NCBI GenBank assembly: GCA_938743325.2
Contig: OW568864.1
Coordinates: 372,001-436,000 of the forward strand
Reading direction: 5' to 3'
Length of the DNA stretch: 64,000 nt
From: Pycnococcus provasolii
Lineage: Eukaryota > Chlorophyta > Pseudoscourfieldiophyceae > Pseudoscourfieldiales > Pycnococcaceae
Made by a program: the position numbers and the translations under genes. Below the pieces are notes generated by a model. That model saw only the letters and a list, made by a program, of their open reading frames with translations. It searched no databases and was not told where the DNA came from. Each line of letters opens with the position of its first letter. Positions within the stretch are counted from its first letter, which is position 1. Shown piece by piece: positions 38,724 through 49,203 of the stretch.

Positions 38724-41700
38724 TTCAGCCTTAGCGGAGGTGGCATCCTCCTCCTCGTCGTCGTCGGGGAAGAGGCCATTGTCGCCCTCACCCCACGCAT
38801 CGTTGCCACCACCCATCATGTCGTTGCCGTCCACATCCATCCACGTGTTCACCCAAGGGATCACCGACGTGTCAATCACAGGCATGGACTTAGACTTCAT
38901 CGCCGCCTCCATACGCCCCTTGATGTGCAGCGCACTTCGACATTCCACGCGGTCGTCGAACCAACCCTTGACGATGCTTCCCGTCTCGTCTTCCATGATT
39001 TGGTAGTCCTCGTGGCCCTTGCCAGCTATCAGCACGAGGTCATTCTTGCACGCCATGGAGATGGCAAGACCGATCGCACGTTTCCGATCCTCCACGACAA
39101 ATCGCTGCACCGTATCCTGTGCCACCATATGACGGTACGGATGCCACTCCAAGTTCTTCCGCCAGTCACTCACATCCCACGCAAAGTCGCGCATCGAACG
39201 GAACATGTCACGCAGCCAGTCGAACGGGATTTGAGGATTCGCGCCGCGCACATCGTCGCGGAATCCAGCCACAACGTCGCTCACGATGTCGCCCGTGTCC
39301 TCGGAGCGACTGTTGTCGCTCGTCACGAACACGACGTCAGCACGCTGGTCCGCCTCACGTCCCATGAGAGGACGCTTGCCCCTGTCTCGATCTCCCCCTG
39401 CACCAAACACGACAATGACGCGACCCTCGGAACCGAACCAGTTTTCGTAGTTGCCGTCGATATCTTGCCATCTCTTCATGATGCGGTCCATATCTTTCTT
39501 TTTGAGCTCGTTGTTGGCAATCATTTCCTCCGCACGCGACGGGCTCACGTCAAGGTATCGGCCCAAGTCACGCATTGATGTCTCGTGCAGTCTCTGAGCA
39601 TGTTCCATGTTCACAGGTCCCCAGAACGAAGAATCCGGGTGAATGTACTCGTCCTTCATCTCATCGAATGGCACGCCGTTGATGCAGTGGTTGCGAAACG
39701 CAATGTCCCATGCCTCGTTTACCTCCGCAGCCGTCAGCGGTCGATTCTTCCATGGCGGTGCACCGTACGTGCGCCACCGCTCCTCGAGCCTGTCCATCGC
39801 ATCCGCCTCGGCGGACAGTGCCTCACAGCGCTCGATGTCGCCTCGCGAGAGCGACATTTCCGCATAAGCGCGCATCATGTTGGCATCAGGGTGCGTCTCC
39901 GGGCGGTAGCGCATGCGCTGCAGCCTCGTCTCGTCCACAATTTCGCACGCGGCATCGAGGGCACGGGCGAGCGCATCCGGGGTGTGCGCGTAATCAACCA
40001 CCACGGGGAAGCTCTGCCCCTCGTCAATCACCTCGAAGCGGCCGGGAACGCCCTCTAAGCTCTCGAGGCCTTCAACCGTTGCGCTGAGCGCGAAGCGAAG
40101 GAGATCCCTTTCCAGGTCGCTCGACGGAATGGCGCCATCCGCCAAGTCAATGTCGCTCGGCGGTTCCTCAGCCGCTGCCATGCGGCTGTACTCTTCAAGC
40201 GTGGAGACCACAGCCAGGTCGTCGTCCTCGTCGTCGTCGGAGGGTATCGCGTACTGCGCGACGAGCCTGGCGTCGTGAGGGGAGAGCGGCAGGTACGCGC
40301 TAAGCGCCGGATCTTCCACACCGTCGGCAGATTCGTCGAGGCTTAGACGCCGCAGGGGTACGCCGAGCACCACCGCAGTTGCCACTGCCGCGAGAACGTT
40401 CTCGATGTTGAACATGCCCAGCAGCCGACTGTTCACTTGCGCGACGCCGACGGGCGTGTGAATCGTGAGCAGCTGAGTGACAAATCCCTCGTATTCGCTG
40501 TACTCGCGCTTCACGAGATACACGTCGGCATCCGGCGGCGAATCGTGCTCGCTAAACGCGCCATTGCTCGATCGTCGATGTGCCGCGTACGTAATCACTG
40601 GCACACGCGAACTCGCCTCGATAAACGGTGCAGCCGCGACGGGATCCGTAACATTAATGACAGCGCGCTGCCTCTCAGGATCGGTGAGGCGTCGGAATAA
40701 GATCAGCTTCGCCTCGCGGTATTGGTCAAACGTCTTGTGGTAGTCGAGGTGATCACGCGTGAGATTCGTGAACACGGCAACGTCAACATCCACGCCATCG
40801 AGGCGATGCTGCTCCAGTGCATGACTCGAGCACTCCATCACCGCAGCCTTGCATCCGCTCGCGCGCATCTGGCTAAGGCACATGCTCACGGAGACTGGCC
40901 CTGGCGTCGTCAGCGACGAAGCGTACACCGCTCCGTCGGCATACGGCATAACCTTGTACGCCTCGCTGCCTTCGCACATCCAACCAAACTCGCTGTCAAA
41001 TCTGAATTCCCTTCGAGACTCGTATGGGTCAGGCCGGTTCGGGCGCCAGAATTCACCCTTGGGCGTCAGCAGAAGTGGCCGCCGCTCCATCTCCTCATCG
41101 TCGTCTCCATCACCGGCTGCGTCGTATCCGCGAATGATATCGCCTGCAGTATACTGGATCGTGCCGAGAAGGCCAACGCGGCTGTGCATCAGCGGTGTCC
41201 GATCGGGATCCGAATAGATCCAGCCCAGCCAGCTCGTAGGCGCGAAAGCTCCCCCGGGCTCAGTGCCGCTGTCGATAATGGCGCGCATGTGCGCGTAGTC
41301 CTTGCCGCCCTCAGCCACATCCATTGCGTGCAGCGCTCGGTAAGCCATGTGCGGGCTCGTCTGAACCAGCGCCTGCACGGCGCTGGTTGCTGGTGCATTT
41401 CGGATCGCCTCCGCGCACTGCGCACCGCTCTTCATGGGATCGTTGAGGTAATTGATCAGCGAGAGAACCTGCTCCCACGGCAACGCTCCACTGCTGTCAA
41501 ACGTGCTCAGGCTTTCGTCATGATTCGTCATCTTTGCGCTGTCCTTGTATCGATCCAACTCATCTTGGAATGATATTCCATCGCCCTCAATCTCAATCTC
41601 GCTGATTACGTCGCTGTCACGCACCAGATTGTCACCCTCAAAGAGTACACTGTTGCCTTCGGCATCGAGTGTGTCTTCCGCCGACTCTTTGAGCCACTGC

Positions 41701-43094
41701 GTCGCCATGGCGTCAAGGCGCTTCGCAAACGCAATCAGCTCATCCGTCTCATCTTGCATGGCGATAGCAAGATCAAGTTTTCCCTGCATTCCGTCGAATC
41801 GTGTGTCCCAGTACGCATCGCTGTTTCGAGGTGGTAATCTGCTGTCCGGCTCGAAATCGAGGTCCCGCTTCATGTGCTGCAGCTTTGTCATCGCCATCTT
41901 TGCGCGAGACGCCGCGTTTACCGCACGACTTAGCACGAACGGCTCGGTATACTTCATACCGCGCAGCGCGCGTCCAGCGCGCTCATCCATCGGCACAGGT
42001 CCCACAAGTCGCTCCAGAATGCGCTGGATGAGGAAGGTGCATGTCGACTTGCCGTTCGTGCCCGTGACACCCACCATCACCATGCTCTGTGACGGATTGT
42101 CGAGCAGTGCCGCGGCAAGTTTCGCAACGATACTCCGCGCGTGTCCGTCGGTGCACCTGATGACGGGACGATCTGGAAAGTCGCGAGCCACCTCGAACGG
42201 CACCGACGCGCTGTTTTCGACGATCGCAGCCACCGCCCCTTTTTTGAGCGCGTTGAGAACGTAGTCTGAGCCGCTACGACCAGCCCCCGGTACGAGCGCT
42301 GGGCATCCGACGAAGACGGCTCCAGGCACGACGTCGTCGGTGTGGTCAGCAACGGATGAGACGCGCACGTGCTCGACAAGTTCTGGTTCCCAGCCGAGCA
42401 GTCCAGACGCGGTAAGTAGAGTTGCGAGCGACTTGGGCTCGAAGTCATTTGTGTGCGGACTCAACGTTTGTTCCGCCGCGTTATTTCCCGCAACTCTTCT
42501 CGGTCGCGTCGTCGTATTCGTGGTGGCAGTCGTCCCTCCTCCTCCTCCTCGTCTTCCCGGTTTGTTGCTGTTTGGTTCCCCAGACACGGTTCCCGCCGCC
42601 AGTTCAAGGATGGACGAGGTATTGTTTTCGAGGTCCGCGAGCCAGTCGCTCTCTTCCACGTCGACGATATTCTGCACGTCGTCGTCGTCATCGTAGTCAA
42701 ATTCGATTTGCATATCCTCATCATCATCATCGTCGTCGTCGTCGTCGGAGTCATCGTCGTCAAAGACTTCGTCGGAGTCGTCGGAAGAGGGTGAGGAAGA
42801 CGCCGCCACGACTGCCAAGGCAAGATTTCTCCGTGACGCGAGAAGCACGACAGCTGTCCTACTACTACAGGTGGTATCACCCGAAAAAAAAGGACGACCA
42901 CCTAATCCAGCTCCACCATTCCTGCACACAATCCTGTGTTGGTTAATTCTAGTAACCACCCTTGTAGAATTACCAATACTACCACAGAATACTGCACGAA
43001 CACCACGATGAATCTTCCTGAGCTTAACCCCACCACGGTTAGCATGAGCCTGAGGAGCACGCCTAGCTATAGGAGCAGAGTGCGCCGCCGACAT
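38487..43094 (-). CDS. murE: Plastid MurE (UDP-MurNAc-tripeptide ligase) / PAP11-like, greatly enlarged
   Basis: Protein of 1535 residues, about twice plant MurE length. It has a plausible transit peptide, then an acidic run (about 100-145). Core motifs are GVTGTNGKST at 342-351 (P-loop), ECSSHALEQHRLDGVDVD at 754, VVVDYAHTPDAL around 1034, FGAGGDRDRGKRPLMG at 1230, and DNSRSED at 1260. GKGHEDYQ lies beyond. Bacterial diaminopimelate-adding MurE carries DNPR at the fourth of these sites; here Pro is Ser. Insertions of roughly 340 residues sit between the P-loop and ECSSH, and about 165 between VDYAHTP and FGAGGD. The last 100 residues are an Asp/Glu tail. In mosses and some algae MurE makes plastid peptidoglycan; in flowering plants the homologue is a plastid RNA polymerase subunit (PAP11). 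Either role fits. Confidence 0.93.
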
Positions 43095-43868
43095 GTTTCA
43101 GAGACAAGTTTAGTCTAGGATAGTTCCAAAACCAACGTTGAACTTGTTGGGGTGGGGATAACAACAAGGCAGTCGTCCCGAGCAGTCCGGCGGCGCCGAG
43201 GTTGAACCTCGGGGAAAAAAAGCCAAAAAGGGCAACTCTTCGAAAAAAATCCCCTATCCCCTGCACTTTTTGACTTTTTCACAAGGGGGCAATGCCGCAA
43301 CAAGGGGAGGATAAACTTTATCGGGTAACTTTATCGGGTAGGCTTTGGGGGTTGGGTTTGGATAGACTAAGCCTTAAGCCTTAGTAAGTAGGGGTTTCCA
43401 CGGTTCTGTGACCATTTCCACCTACCTTAAAGTTTACCCTTTCCACAGATACCTTAGAAAAGATCACACCTGCTGTGTCTGTGGTCTGTGGAGCACGACT
43501 GGTCACATTTTTACTTTTCTACTTTTCTTCTTTTCGTTTCCGCATTTTGGCTTTTGCAGGGTTTTGCTCGATGTGATATGCTGATATGAGCCGTACAACA
43601 TGTATTTCGATTAAGCCGCGCGAGTCGCGACAGACGACTTTACCCCGCCGCCGGCTCGCTCGCTTCGACGACTGGGGGACCCTGTCACTACTCACTGCTC
43701 ACTGGTCATCATTTTATTTTTCACACCGATGATGATGATGATGATGAGGGGTTGGTTGCCGTGATTGCGTCGAGGTGTAGGCAAAAAGAAAAAACGAAGT
43801 AGTTTACAATACATTGCGTGTGCGCGCGTGCGCGTGTAAAGTTCTGAACTCCATGGCCTTACCATAGA
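43095..43868. other. Intergenic region upstream of MurE
   Basis: No gene and no telomere-like array. Contains a GAT microsatellite at 43720-43746 and G/A-rich tracts around 43210-43250. Confidence 0.5.
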
Positions 43869-45599
43869 CTAATTATAAATGTCCACCTGCTCAAGCCCCG
43901 AGCGACGAAGCACATCGAAGCACCGACGCTCGTGGTGCCAGCTGTGACGAGCATTGAACGAACGCTTCGATTGCATCGTGCCCTTGTTCTTGCGCTCCTT
44001 GCCGAAGTAGTGACCCTCCGTCTGCCCGAAGCCGTACAAGGAGACTTTGCCGCACAGGTGAAGAGCTAGCGCCACGCCGAAGAAGCCAGCGCTCAGCTTC
44101 TTGCTGTCGCGTTCGTTCGTGCTTTTCGCAAGACGTGCCAACCCCCAGTGCCAATGCACGTACCGCTCCATGCGCTTGCTCGGGTGCACCACCTTGCAGC
44201 TTCCGCGCTTCCACCAAATCTGCTTGCACCTGTGCGTCGGAGTGGACGAGTACTGCAGGCACAGCTCGCCCGCCTTCGCCTCCGAGTAGCCGCAGTGGTC
44301 AATGTTCTGAACGCGGATCGTCGTTTTCGATCCCACAAGGCTCGCAAAACCTTCGACGGGCGCTTCGTTGAACCGGATCACAGCCGTGTGCCTGTCAATG
44401 TCCGCACCGAAGTTGCTGGTGCGCAAACTCGGCCCAGATCCGACAACCGCGCACGTGCTCCAGTCGGCGCGATTCGGCAGATCGGCCGACCCGCTCTCGA
44501 CCAGCCTTTCTCCGAGAAGCCCCTCGCCCTTCTTCGCCGCCACACGCGTGAGCTCCGCGCTCAGGTAGTGCAGCGGACACCAGCTCGGGAGCTCCTTCGG
44601 CCGCGCGTTGCACAACCCGGGGGTGCCGCCGCTGTACAGCACGGGGCACTGGCACACGCCTAGGCTGTTTCCAGGCTTGCTGCGCACGCAGAGCTGCCGG
44701 CCCTTGCACACGGCGTTGGAGGTGCACGCCTTGCCCTTGAACGCCTTCTTCGCGAGCTTCTTCTGGCTTGCAATGCTCTCGTAGCCGTCCCACTTGCCCA
44801 TCGCCGCCTTGTCGCTCAGCGTGACGCCGTGTCGGCGACGCCTCTGCGCGGCGCTCGCCTCGCTTCTCGTCAGGTTCGTCTCGCGGCTGATGGCCTTCCT
44901 GAAAGCGCGAGAACGTCTCCTTTCTCGCGCACGCGAGTCTCGCGCTACGAGACTAAGCGGATCAACTTCATCAGGCTCAAGCGTGCTGTCACTGGAATAC
45001 GTCTCCCCGCTCGAAGCCGGTGCTTCGACCTCCACCTCCACCTCGTCCTTCGCGCCGTTGAGGTCGTTCGAGGCGCTGTTGCGTGCCTCTGTGGCGTCGA
45101 GGAAGTCGAGCACTTTCATCTGAAACTCGGCAAGCTCCGAGTCTGTTGCAACTTTCGCCTTGCGTTTCGCCCCCTCGACGTTCGCGATTCCGGGCACCAT
45201 TGCCCACGTCGCCGTCATCAGACTTTCGCTCACCACCGCGACTTTCGCTTCAATCTCCTGCATGCCCACGTACGCCTTCCACGCCGGTTGCGTCGCGGCC
45301 AGCATCGCGGCGAACGCCGCACACCCTGCAACGACGCCAACGATCGCGAGAAGGCAGGCGCAGCACCCGCCGCCGCCCGTATTTGCTCCCGTTGCGTTTG
45401 CTACGCGGTACGGACGTCTTGGCGTGTTTTGTGTGCCCGCCGAGGTGAACGTCCATCTGTCTTGGGTGTCTTGGCTGCTTGCGTCAAGGGGTATGGCCTG
45501 CGACACGCTTCCTTGCACGCCGTAGCTGTACCGAGCGTTATTACCCGTACCCGTGGCCGTGCCCGGAGGCAGCCATGAAGGTGTCGATGTGATCGCCAT
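43869..45599 (-). CDS. GT29 sialyltransferase-like protein with Cys-rich (EGF-like) region
   Basis: Protein of 576 residues from the ATG at 45599. A TTG-led extension to 45662 would add a hydrophobic segment, so an unseen upstream exon is possible. A membrane helix lies near residue 80-100 (CCACLLAIVGVVAGCAAFAA), giving type II topology. A charged stem follows. A Cys-rich block (about 300-345: ACTSNAVCKGRQLC, then CQCPVLYSGG) resembles an EGF-like fold. Sialylmotif L starts at CAVVGSGPSL (Cys383), followed by IDRHTAVIRFNEAPVEGF. Motif S is in AGFFGVALALHLCGKVSLYG, and HSWHHERR (near 550) is the late motif. It is distinct in architecture from the GT29 gene at 8428. Confidence 0.85.
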   Translation of the reverse strand: MAITSTPSWLPPGTATGTGNNARYSYGVQGSVSQAIPLDASSQDTQDRWTFTSAGTQNTPRRPYRVANATGANTGGGGCCACLLAIVGVVAGCAAFAAMLAATQPAWKAYVGMQEIEAKVAVVSESLMTATWAMVPGIANVEGAKRKAKVATDSELAEFQMKVLDFLDATEARNSASNDLNGAKDEVEVEVEAPASSGETYSSDSTLEPDEVDPLSLVARDSRARERRRSRAFRKAISRETNLTRSEASAAQRRRRHGVTLSDKAAMGKWDGYESIASQKKLAKKAFKGKACTSNAVCKGRQLCVRSKPGNSLGVCQCPVLYSGGTPGLCNARPKELPSWCPLHYLSAELTRVAAKKGEGLLGERLVESGSADLPNRADWSTCAVVGSGPSLRTSNFGADIDRHTAVIRFNEAPVEGFASLVGSKTTIRVQNIDHCGYSEAKAGELCLQYSSTPTHRCKQIWWKRGSCKVVHPSKRMERYVHWHWGLARLAKSTNERDSKKLSAGFFGVALALHLCGKVSLYGFGQTEGHYFGKERKNKGTMQSKRSFNARHSWHHERRCFDVLRRSGLEQVDIYN

Positions 45600-46014
45600 G
45601 AACAAAAATACAAATAACAAATATATGATCAACGTGCTCGCTCGCTTGCTATGGCCAAACAAAGCTCATCCTACCTCCACCCACCTTCATCACCTTCCAA
45701 GCTTACCTACTGCATGCATGCATTCTTGAATGGAATGGAATGGAATTGACCACCTTTATAAACGTCATGGAGCAACGGCAGACCGGTTCAAGTGTTCAAC
45801 TTTCCCATGTGTCTGAAAATATGAGAGTTGATGGTTACGATGACTCCTGGCTGACTGGACACGAATAATAATGGCATACGTTGATGACAAAGCCTGGGTT
45901 AGAATATCCTGAATAGTATACACAATATAATTTGTTCAACGCGTTTGTCGAGGGTGCTCGCCGTGCGATGGCAATGGCAGTGCCGCATCCAGCCGCGTCT
46001 CCGCGAGGCGGGTC
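45600..46014. other. Intergenic gap with short GGAAT repeat
   Basis: No gene or telomere-like array. Three GGAAT units at about 45731-45747. The AT-rich rest probably holds the 5' UTR of the GT29 gene. Confidence 0.5.
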
Positions 46015-46686
46015 TCATCCGCCCGCGTCGGCGAGCGCGGACACGTACCGGCGCAAGCGCACGCGCCACGCGTCGCTGCGGATCTCAGTGTCGAGGCGCC
46101 AGCCCGTGGACTCGTCGATGTGCGGGCGCTTGTGCGGCGTGAGCACGTAGAGCGCGCCCGCGTGCCGCGCGAGCTCCTGGCACACGAGGGCCAAGTAGTG
46201 CGGCGCGCAGAGGTGCAGCGCAAAGCTGACGACGACGCATCCCCACTGGCGCCCCTCGAGGCTGCCGCCCGCGAGGTCCGCGAAGGACCACGGGAAGGCG
46301 TCGCGCCCGTGGCGCTTCCGATACGCCTCGCCCGTGTATGGGTCGCACGCATCAACGCTCGCCGCCTCCACGCCCGCCGCCACCAGCGCCGCCGACGCCT
46401 CGCCGCTGCCGCAGCACAGGTCCAGCGCGGCGCGTCGCGTGGTGCCGTCCGGCGGGCCGGCGGGCGCCGCAAAGTCGGCGGGCCATCGCCCCACGGCGCC
46501 GACGAGCAGTTCTGCGAGGCCCCCCTCGTGCGGGTTTGTGTAGATGCCCCCCTCCGCTTCGTAGTATCCGTCCACCCCGTCCGCCGCGTACCGGTTCCGC
46601 ACGCCGTCGGGACCACTTCGCACCTTGGGCGCTTTCGCTTTCTCCCCAGGGTTCGCTGTCGCCGCGCCGTGTTTACTTCTTATCAT
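46015..46686 (-). CDS. SAM-dependent methyltransferase, unknown substrate
   Basis: Protein of 223 residues from the ATG at 46686 (upstream extension is a GTG-rich repeat). Class I methyltransferase fold: motif I is ALDLCCGSGEAS (about residues 85-96). The acidic post-I segment is SVDACDPYTGEAYRKR, and motif IV lies in WGCVVVSFALHLC. YLALVCQELARHAGALYVLTP follows the usual strand order. The N-terminal segment GVDGYYEAEGGIYTNPHEGG may help bind substrate. The C-terminus contains a His-Lys-Arg-Pro-His-Ile loop. GC content is higher than in most neighbours. The substrate class is not identifiable. Confidence 0.8.
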   Translation of the reverse strand: MIRSKHGAATANPGEKAKAPKVRSGPDGVRNRYAADGVDGYYEAEGGIYTNPHEGGLAELLVGAVGRWPADFAAPAGPPDGTTRRAALDLCCGSGEASAALVAAGVEAASVDACDPYTGEAYRKRHGRDAFPWSFADLAGGSLEGRQWGCVVVSFALHLCAPHYLALVCQELARHAGALYVLTPHKRPHIDESTGWRLDTEIRSDAWRVRLRRYVSALADAGG

Positions 46687-47136
46687 CGCCACACACACAC
46701 ACACGCTAAATCGAAATCGCCAGACCTAAACCGCAAATGCTATAAGCATCGCCCAAAAATGCACAAAGTTTCCCTAAAGTGCGATTGAAACTCAAAAAAA
46801 CAGGCCCGAAAACATATGGTTTTTTCCGACCAATTTCTGGGACCCGTTCAGGCATAAGGGGGAGCCAGATACTATCCCCTAAAAGAACATTTATGGCCCC
46901 CGACCAAATTCCCCGTTATACAAAACCACTTTTGCAGTTTAGCACTTTGGCGCCCCGTCAACCTTTAGCGTCGCCGGAAACGGGTGCCGTGAGCTGCCAG
47001 ACGACCGAGCTGCTCGTTGCTAAAGGTACATAGTTGGTAACTTAGGGTGGTAGTTTGAAATCCTACTCCCTGGCCTCAACTGGCACCTCGACATTAGTGG
47101 CGCGAATCATTATTTATTTGCCGGCCATATCATATC
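46687..47136. other. Divergent gap between methyltransferase and coiled-coil gene
   Basis: No gene and no telomere-like array. Contains a short CA repeat at about 46687-46703 and otherwise ordinary AT-rich sequence. Confidence 0.5.
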
Positions 47137-49038
47137 ATGCCCTCCTCTTCGTCCCCGTCCCCGTCCCCGTCACCGTCGTACTTATCAGGCTTAAGCCATA
47201 CAGTGCGTCAGTCACTGTTCACACTCGCTGTGGGACCCTCGTCTGACTCCACCATGTCCGCTGTTACCATGTCCGCTCTCTCTTTAGCTTCGCGTGAGTC
47301 CTTGTTAGGACAAGCGGAAGACTTGGGGGACGCGGCGGAACTTGGCAGGGAGCTGCTTGTTCCTGTGCCTGACAACCTTGGTCTTGCACAACGTCCAAGA
47401 GTTCAGGGAGCTCAGAGGTTGCCTGTTACTCAGCAGGGACTTACACAAGCGGGTGGCAGAAGGATTAGGCAAACCTCGTCGTCGTCGTCAAAGGAAACTA
47501 CCGCGAATCGAACGCCGCAGGGGGGCGCGCAGAGGTCGCTCTGGGGTGCACTCAACGCGTCGCCGCCGCCCAGGCAGCAACAAACTGCCGTAGGTGTCGG
47601 CGAAGAAACCAACGCAGGAGGGGCAGCTGAGGACCGAGGCGAACGAGGCGCACTCGCCGCGGAGGTGGCGCGACTTCGCGTGCAAAGCGCTGCTCTCGCC
47701 GCGGAGAACGATCAGCTCAGACACCAGGCCAACGCTGCGGAGAAGGATGCCGAACAGGCGAGGCGCGCTTCCGAGGCGCAGGCGAGTGAGGCGGCCACGT
47801 ACGACGGAGTCGCGGTGGAGGCTGCCGCCAACGCAGGAAGGCTGGCAGCCGCCGAGGCAAGAGAAGTACGCTTGCGCGAACGCACGACGCGGCAGAAACG
47901 CGCGCTGGGTAAGCTTGCCGCCGCCGCCGCGGACGTCGCGGGGGAACACGACCGCGTGGCAAAGGAGCTCGTGCTCGCTAAGCAAGCGGCGCTGGAGGCG
48001 AACGAGCGTGCGGGCAGGCTCGAGCGACGACTCAATGCCGTGCAGGAGCTCTACCTGAACCAAGGTGCCGCCGCCGCCAGTGGAGGTGGTGGTGGTGCGC
48101 ACGCGATTGGCGACGGCGTCGTTGTTCGGGACAGCTTGGCAACCCCAGATGCCGCGCTCGCCGACCCGGCGCTAGAGCGAGCGCTGCACTTGCTCACCCC
48201 GGAACTGCTTGCCGCGTCAGCACCACCTGCGGACTTTCCATCAAGACCGAGTGACCTGGGAGCAATGCCGCTCAAGCAGCGCAATGGAGCAGCAACAGAC
48301 GCACCAACGGCTGTGCTGCGGCGGCGTGAGAAGCAGCTCATCATGGCGTTGAAGGAGAAAGAAAAGGAGGTCAGGGCGTTGCAGGAGCAGGTGGCTGTGC
48401 TTGAGAGAGATCGAGAACGCGCACACAGTGCCACAACGCGAGGCGTTCGCGAGCGCCGAGAGCTGGAGACGACGTACACCACGCGGCTGGCAGGTGCTGC
48501 AAGAAGAATTCGGTGGCTGTTGGAGCGTGAGACGAGCTGGCGCGCCGGTCTAAAGCGCGCGGAGGAGTACGGATGGCAGCTCGAGCGGCGTTTGCTACAC
48601 ATTACACAACAAAATCATGAGCGTCGTAGCACCAAGCAGGCTGCGACTGATGCAGGTACGAAGGCGGAGCCAGCGGTGGTGCCGGCAAAGAAGGTGGTGG
48701 TGGAGTCGCCATCCCATGCAGACGAGGCAGAACGTGAATCGGCGCAGCAGGTTGCTGACACCACGGACACGACGTCAGAAAAGGAACTCGTTCTCAACCT
48801 GAAGAACTCTCTCGAGGCTCTTGATGCTGCAGTTGCCGCCGCGGATGCGAGAACACCGCAACGCGATGGCACCGACCCTGATCCGTTTGGCACGCCACAC
48901 CCGGAGATAGACGTTGTAGCCGCCGAGCAAAAGGCGGCACGTGGCGCCGAAGAGGACGCGGAGGCAACTCGACACGATGGCGATGGCGTGCGTGAGGCGG
49001 ACGATCTTGTCGATCGACTTCGTCGTTGTCTTGAGTAA
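47137..49038 (+). CDS. Long coiled-coil protein, unknown function
   Basis: Protein of 633 residues. The N-terminal 165 residues are Ser/Pro/Gln-rich. Two coiled-coil blocks follow: about 165-310 (ALAAEVARLRVQSAALAAEN onward, heptad Leu/Ala/Glu pattern) and about 385-495 (RRREKQLIMALKEKEKEVRA onward). The C-terminal part is acidic and ends in a short helix (DDLVDRLRRCLE). No motor, membrane or catalytic motif is seen. It sits beside DNAAF9, so a ciliary or cytoskeletal role is possible but unproven. A second ATG near residue 40 could also be the start. Convergent with DNAAF9. Confidence 0.7.
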   Translation: MPSSSSPSPSPSPSYLSGLSHTVRQSLFTLAVGPSSDSTMSAVTMSALSLASRESLLGQAEDLGDAAELGRELLVPVPDNLGLAQRPRVQGAQRLPVTQQGLTQAGGRRIRQTSSSSSKETTANRTPQGGAQRSLWGALNASPPPRQQQTAVGVGEETNAGGAAEDRGERGALAAEVARLRVQSAALAAENDQLRHQANAAEKDAEQARRASEAQASEAATYDGVAVEAAANAGRLAAAEAREVRLRERTTRQKRALGKLAAAAADVAGEHDRVAKELVLAKQAALEANERAGRLERRLNAVQELYLNQGAAAASGGGGGAHAIGDGVVVRDSLATPDAALADPALERALHLLTPELLAASAPPADFPSRPSDLGAMPLKQRNGAATDAPTAVLRRREKQLIMALKEKEKEVRALQEQVAVLERDRERAHSATTRGVRERRELETTYTTRLAGAARRIRWLLERETSWRAGLKRAEEYGWQLERRLLHITQQNHERRSTKQAATDAGTKAEPAVVPAKKVVVESPSHADEAERESAQQVADTTDTTSEKELVLNLKNSLEALDAAVAAADARTPQRDGTDPDPFGTPHPEIDVVAAEQKAARGAEEDAEATRHDGDGVREADDLVDRLRRCLE

Positions 49039-49203
49039 AAAAACTAAGTTCACTCATTCAGTAAAGTAATACAATTTACTTCGTCCAATGGTCGTCCATT
49101 CACACCATTCAGCGGCGCCATTCAGCAGCGCGTTGTTGCACATGTTCTCGAGTAAAAACAAAGTCGTAAGCTTTACAAAATCAAAATCGTTCTTTCAAAA
49201 TTT

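Noticed and set aside
38436-39578. 380-codon plus-strand frame opposite MurE
   Set aside because: Antisense shadow of the acidic tail and C-terminal domain of MurE; reads as Val/Ile/Arg low complexity.
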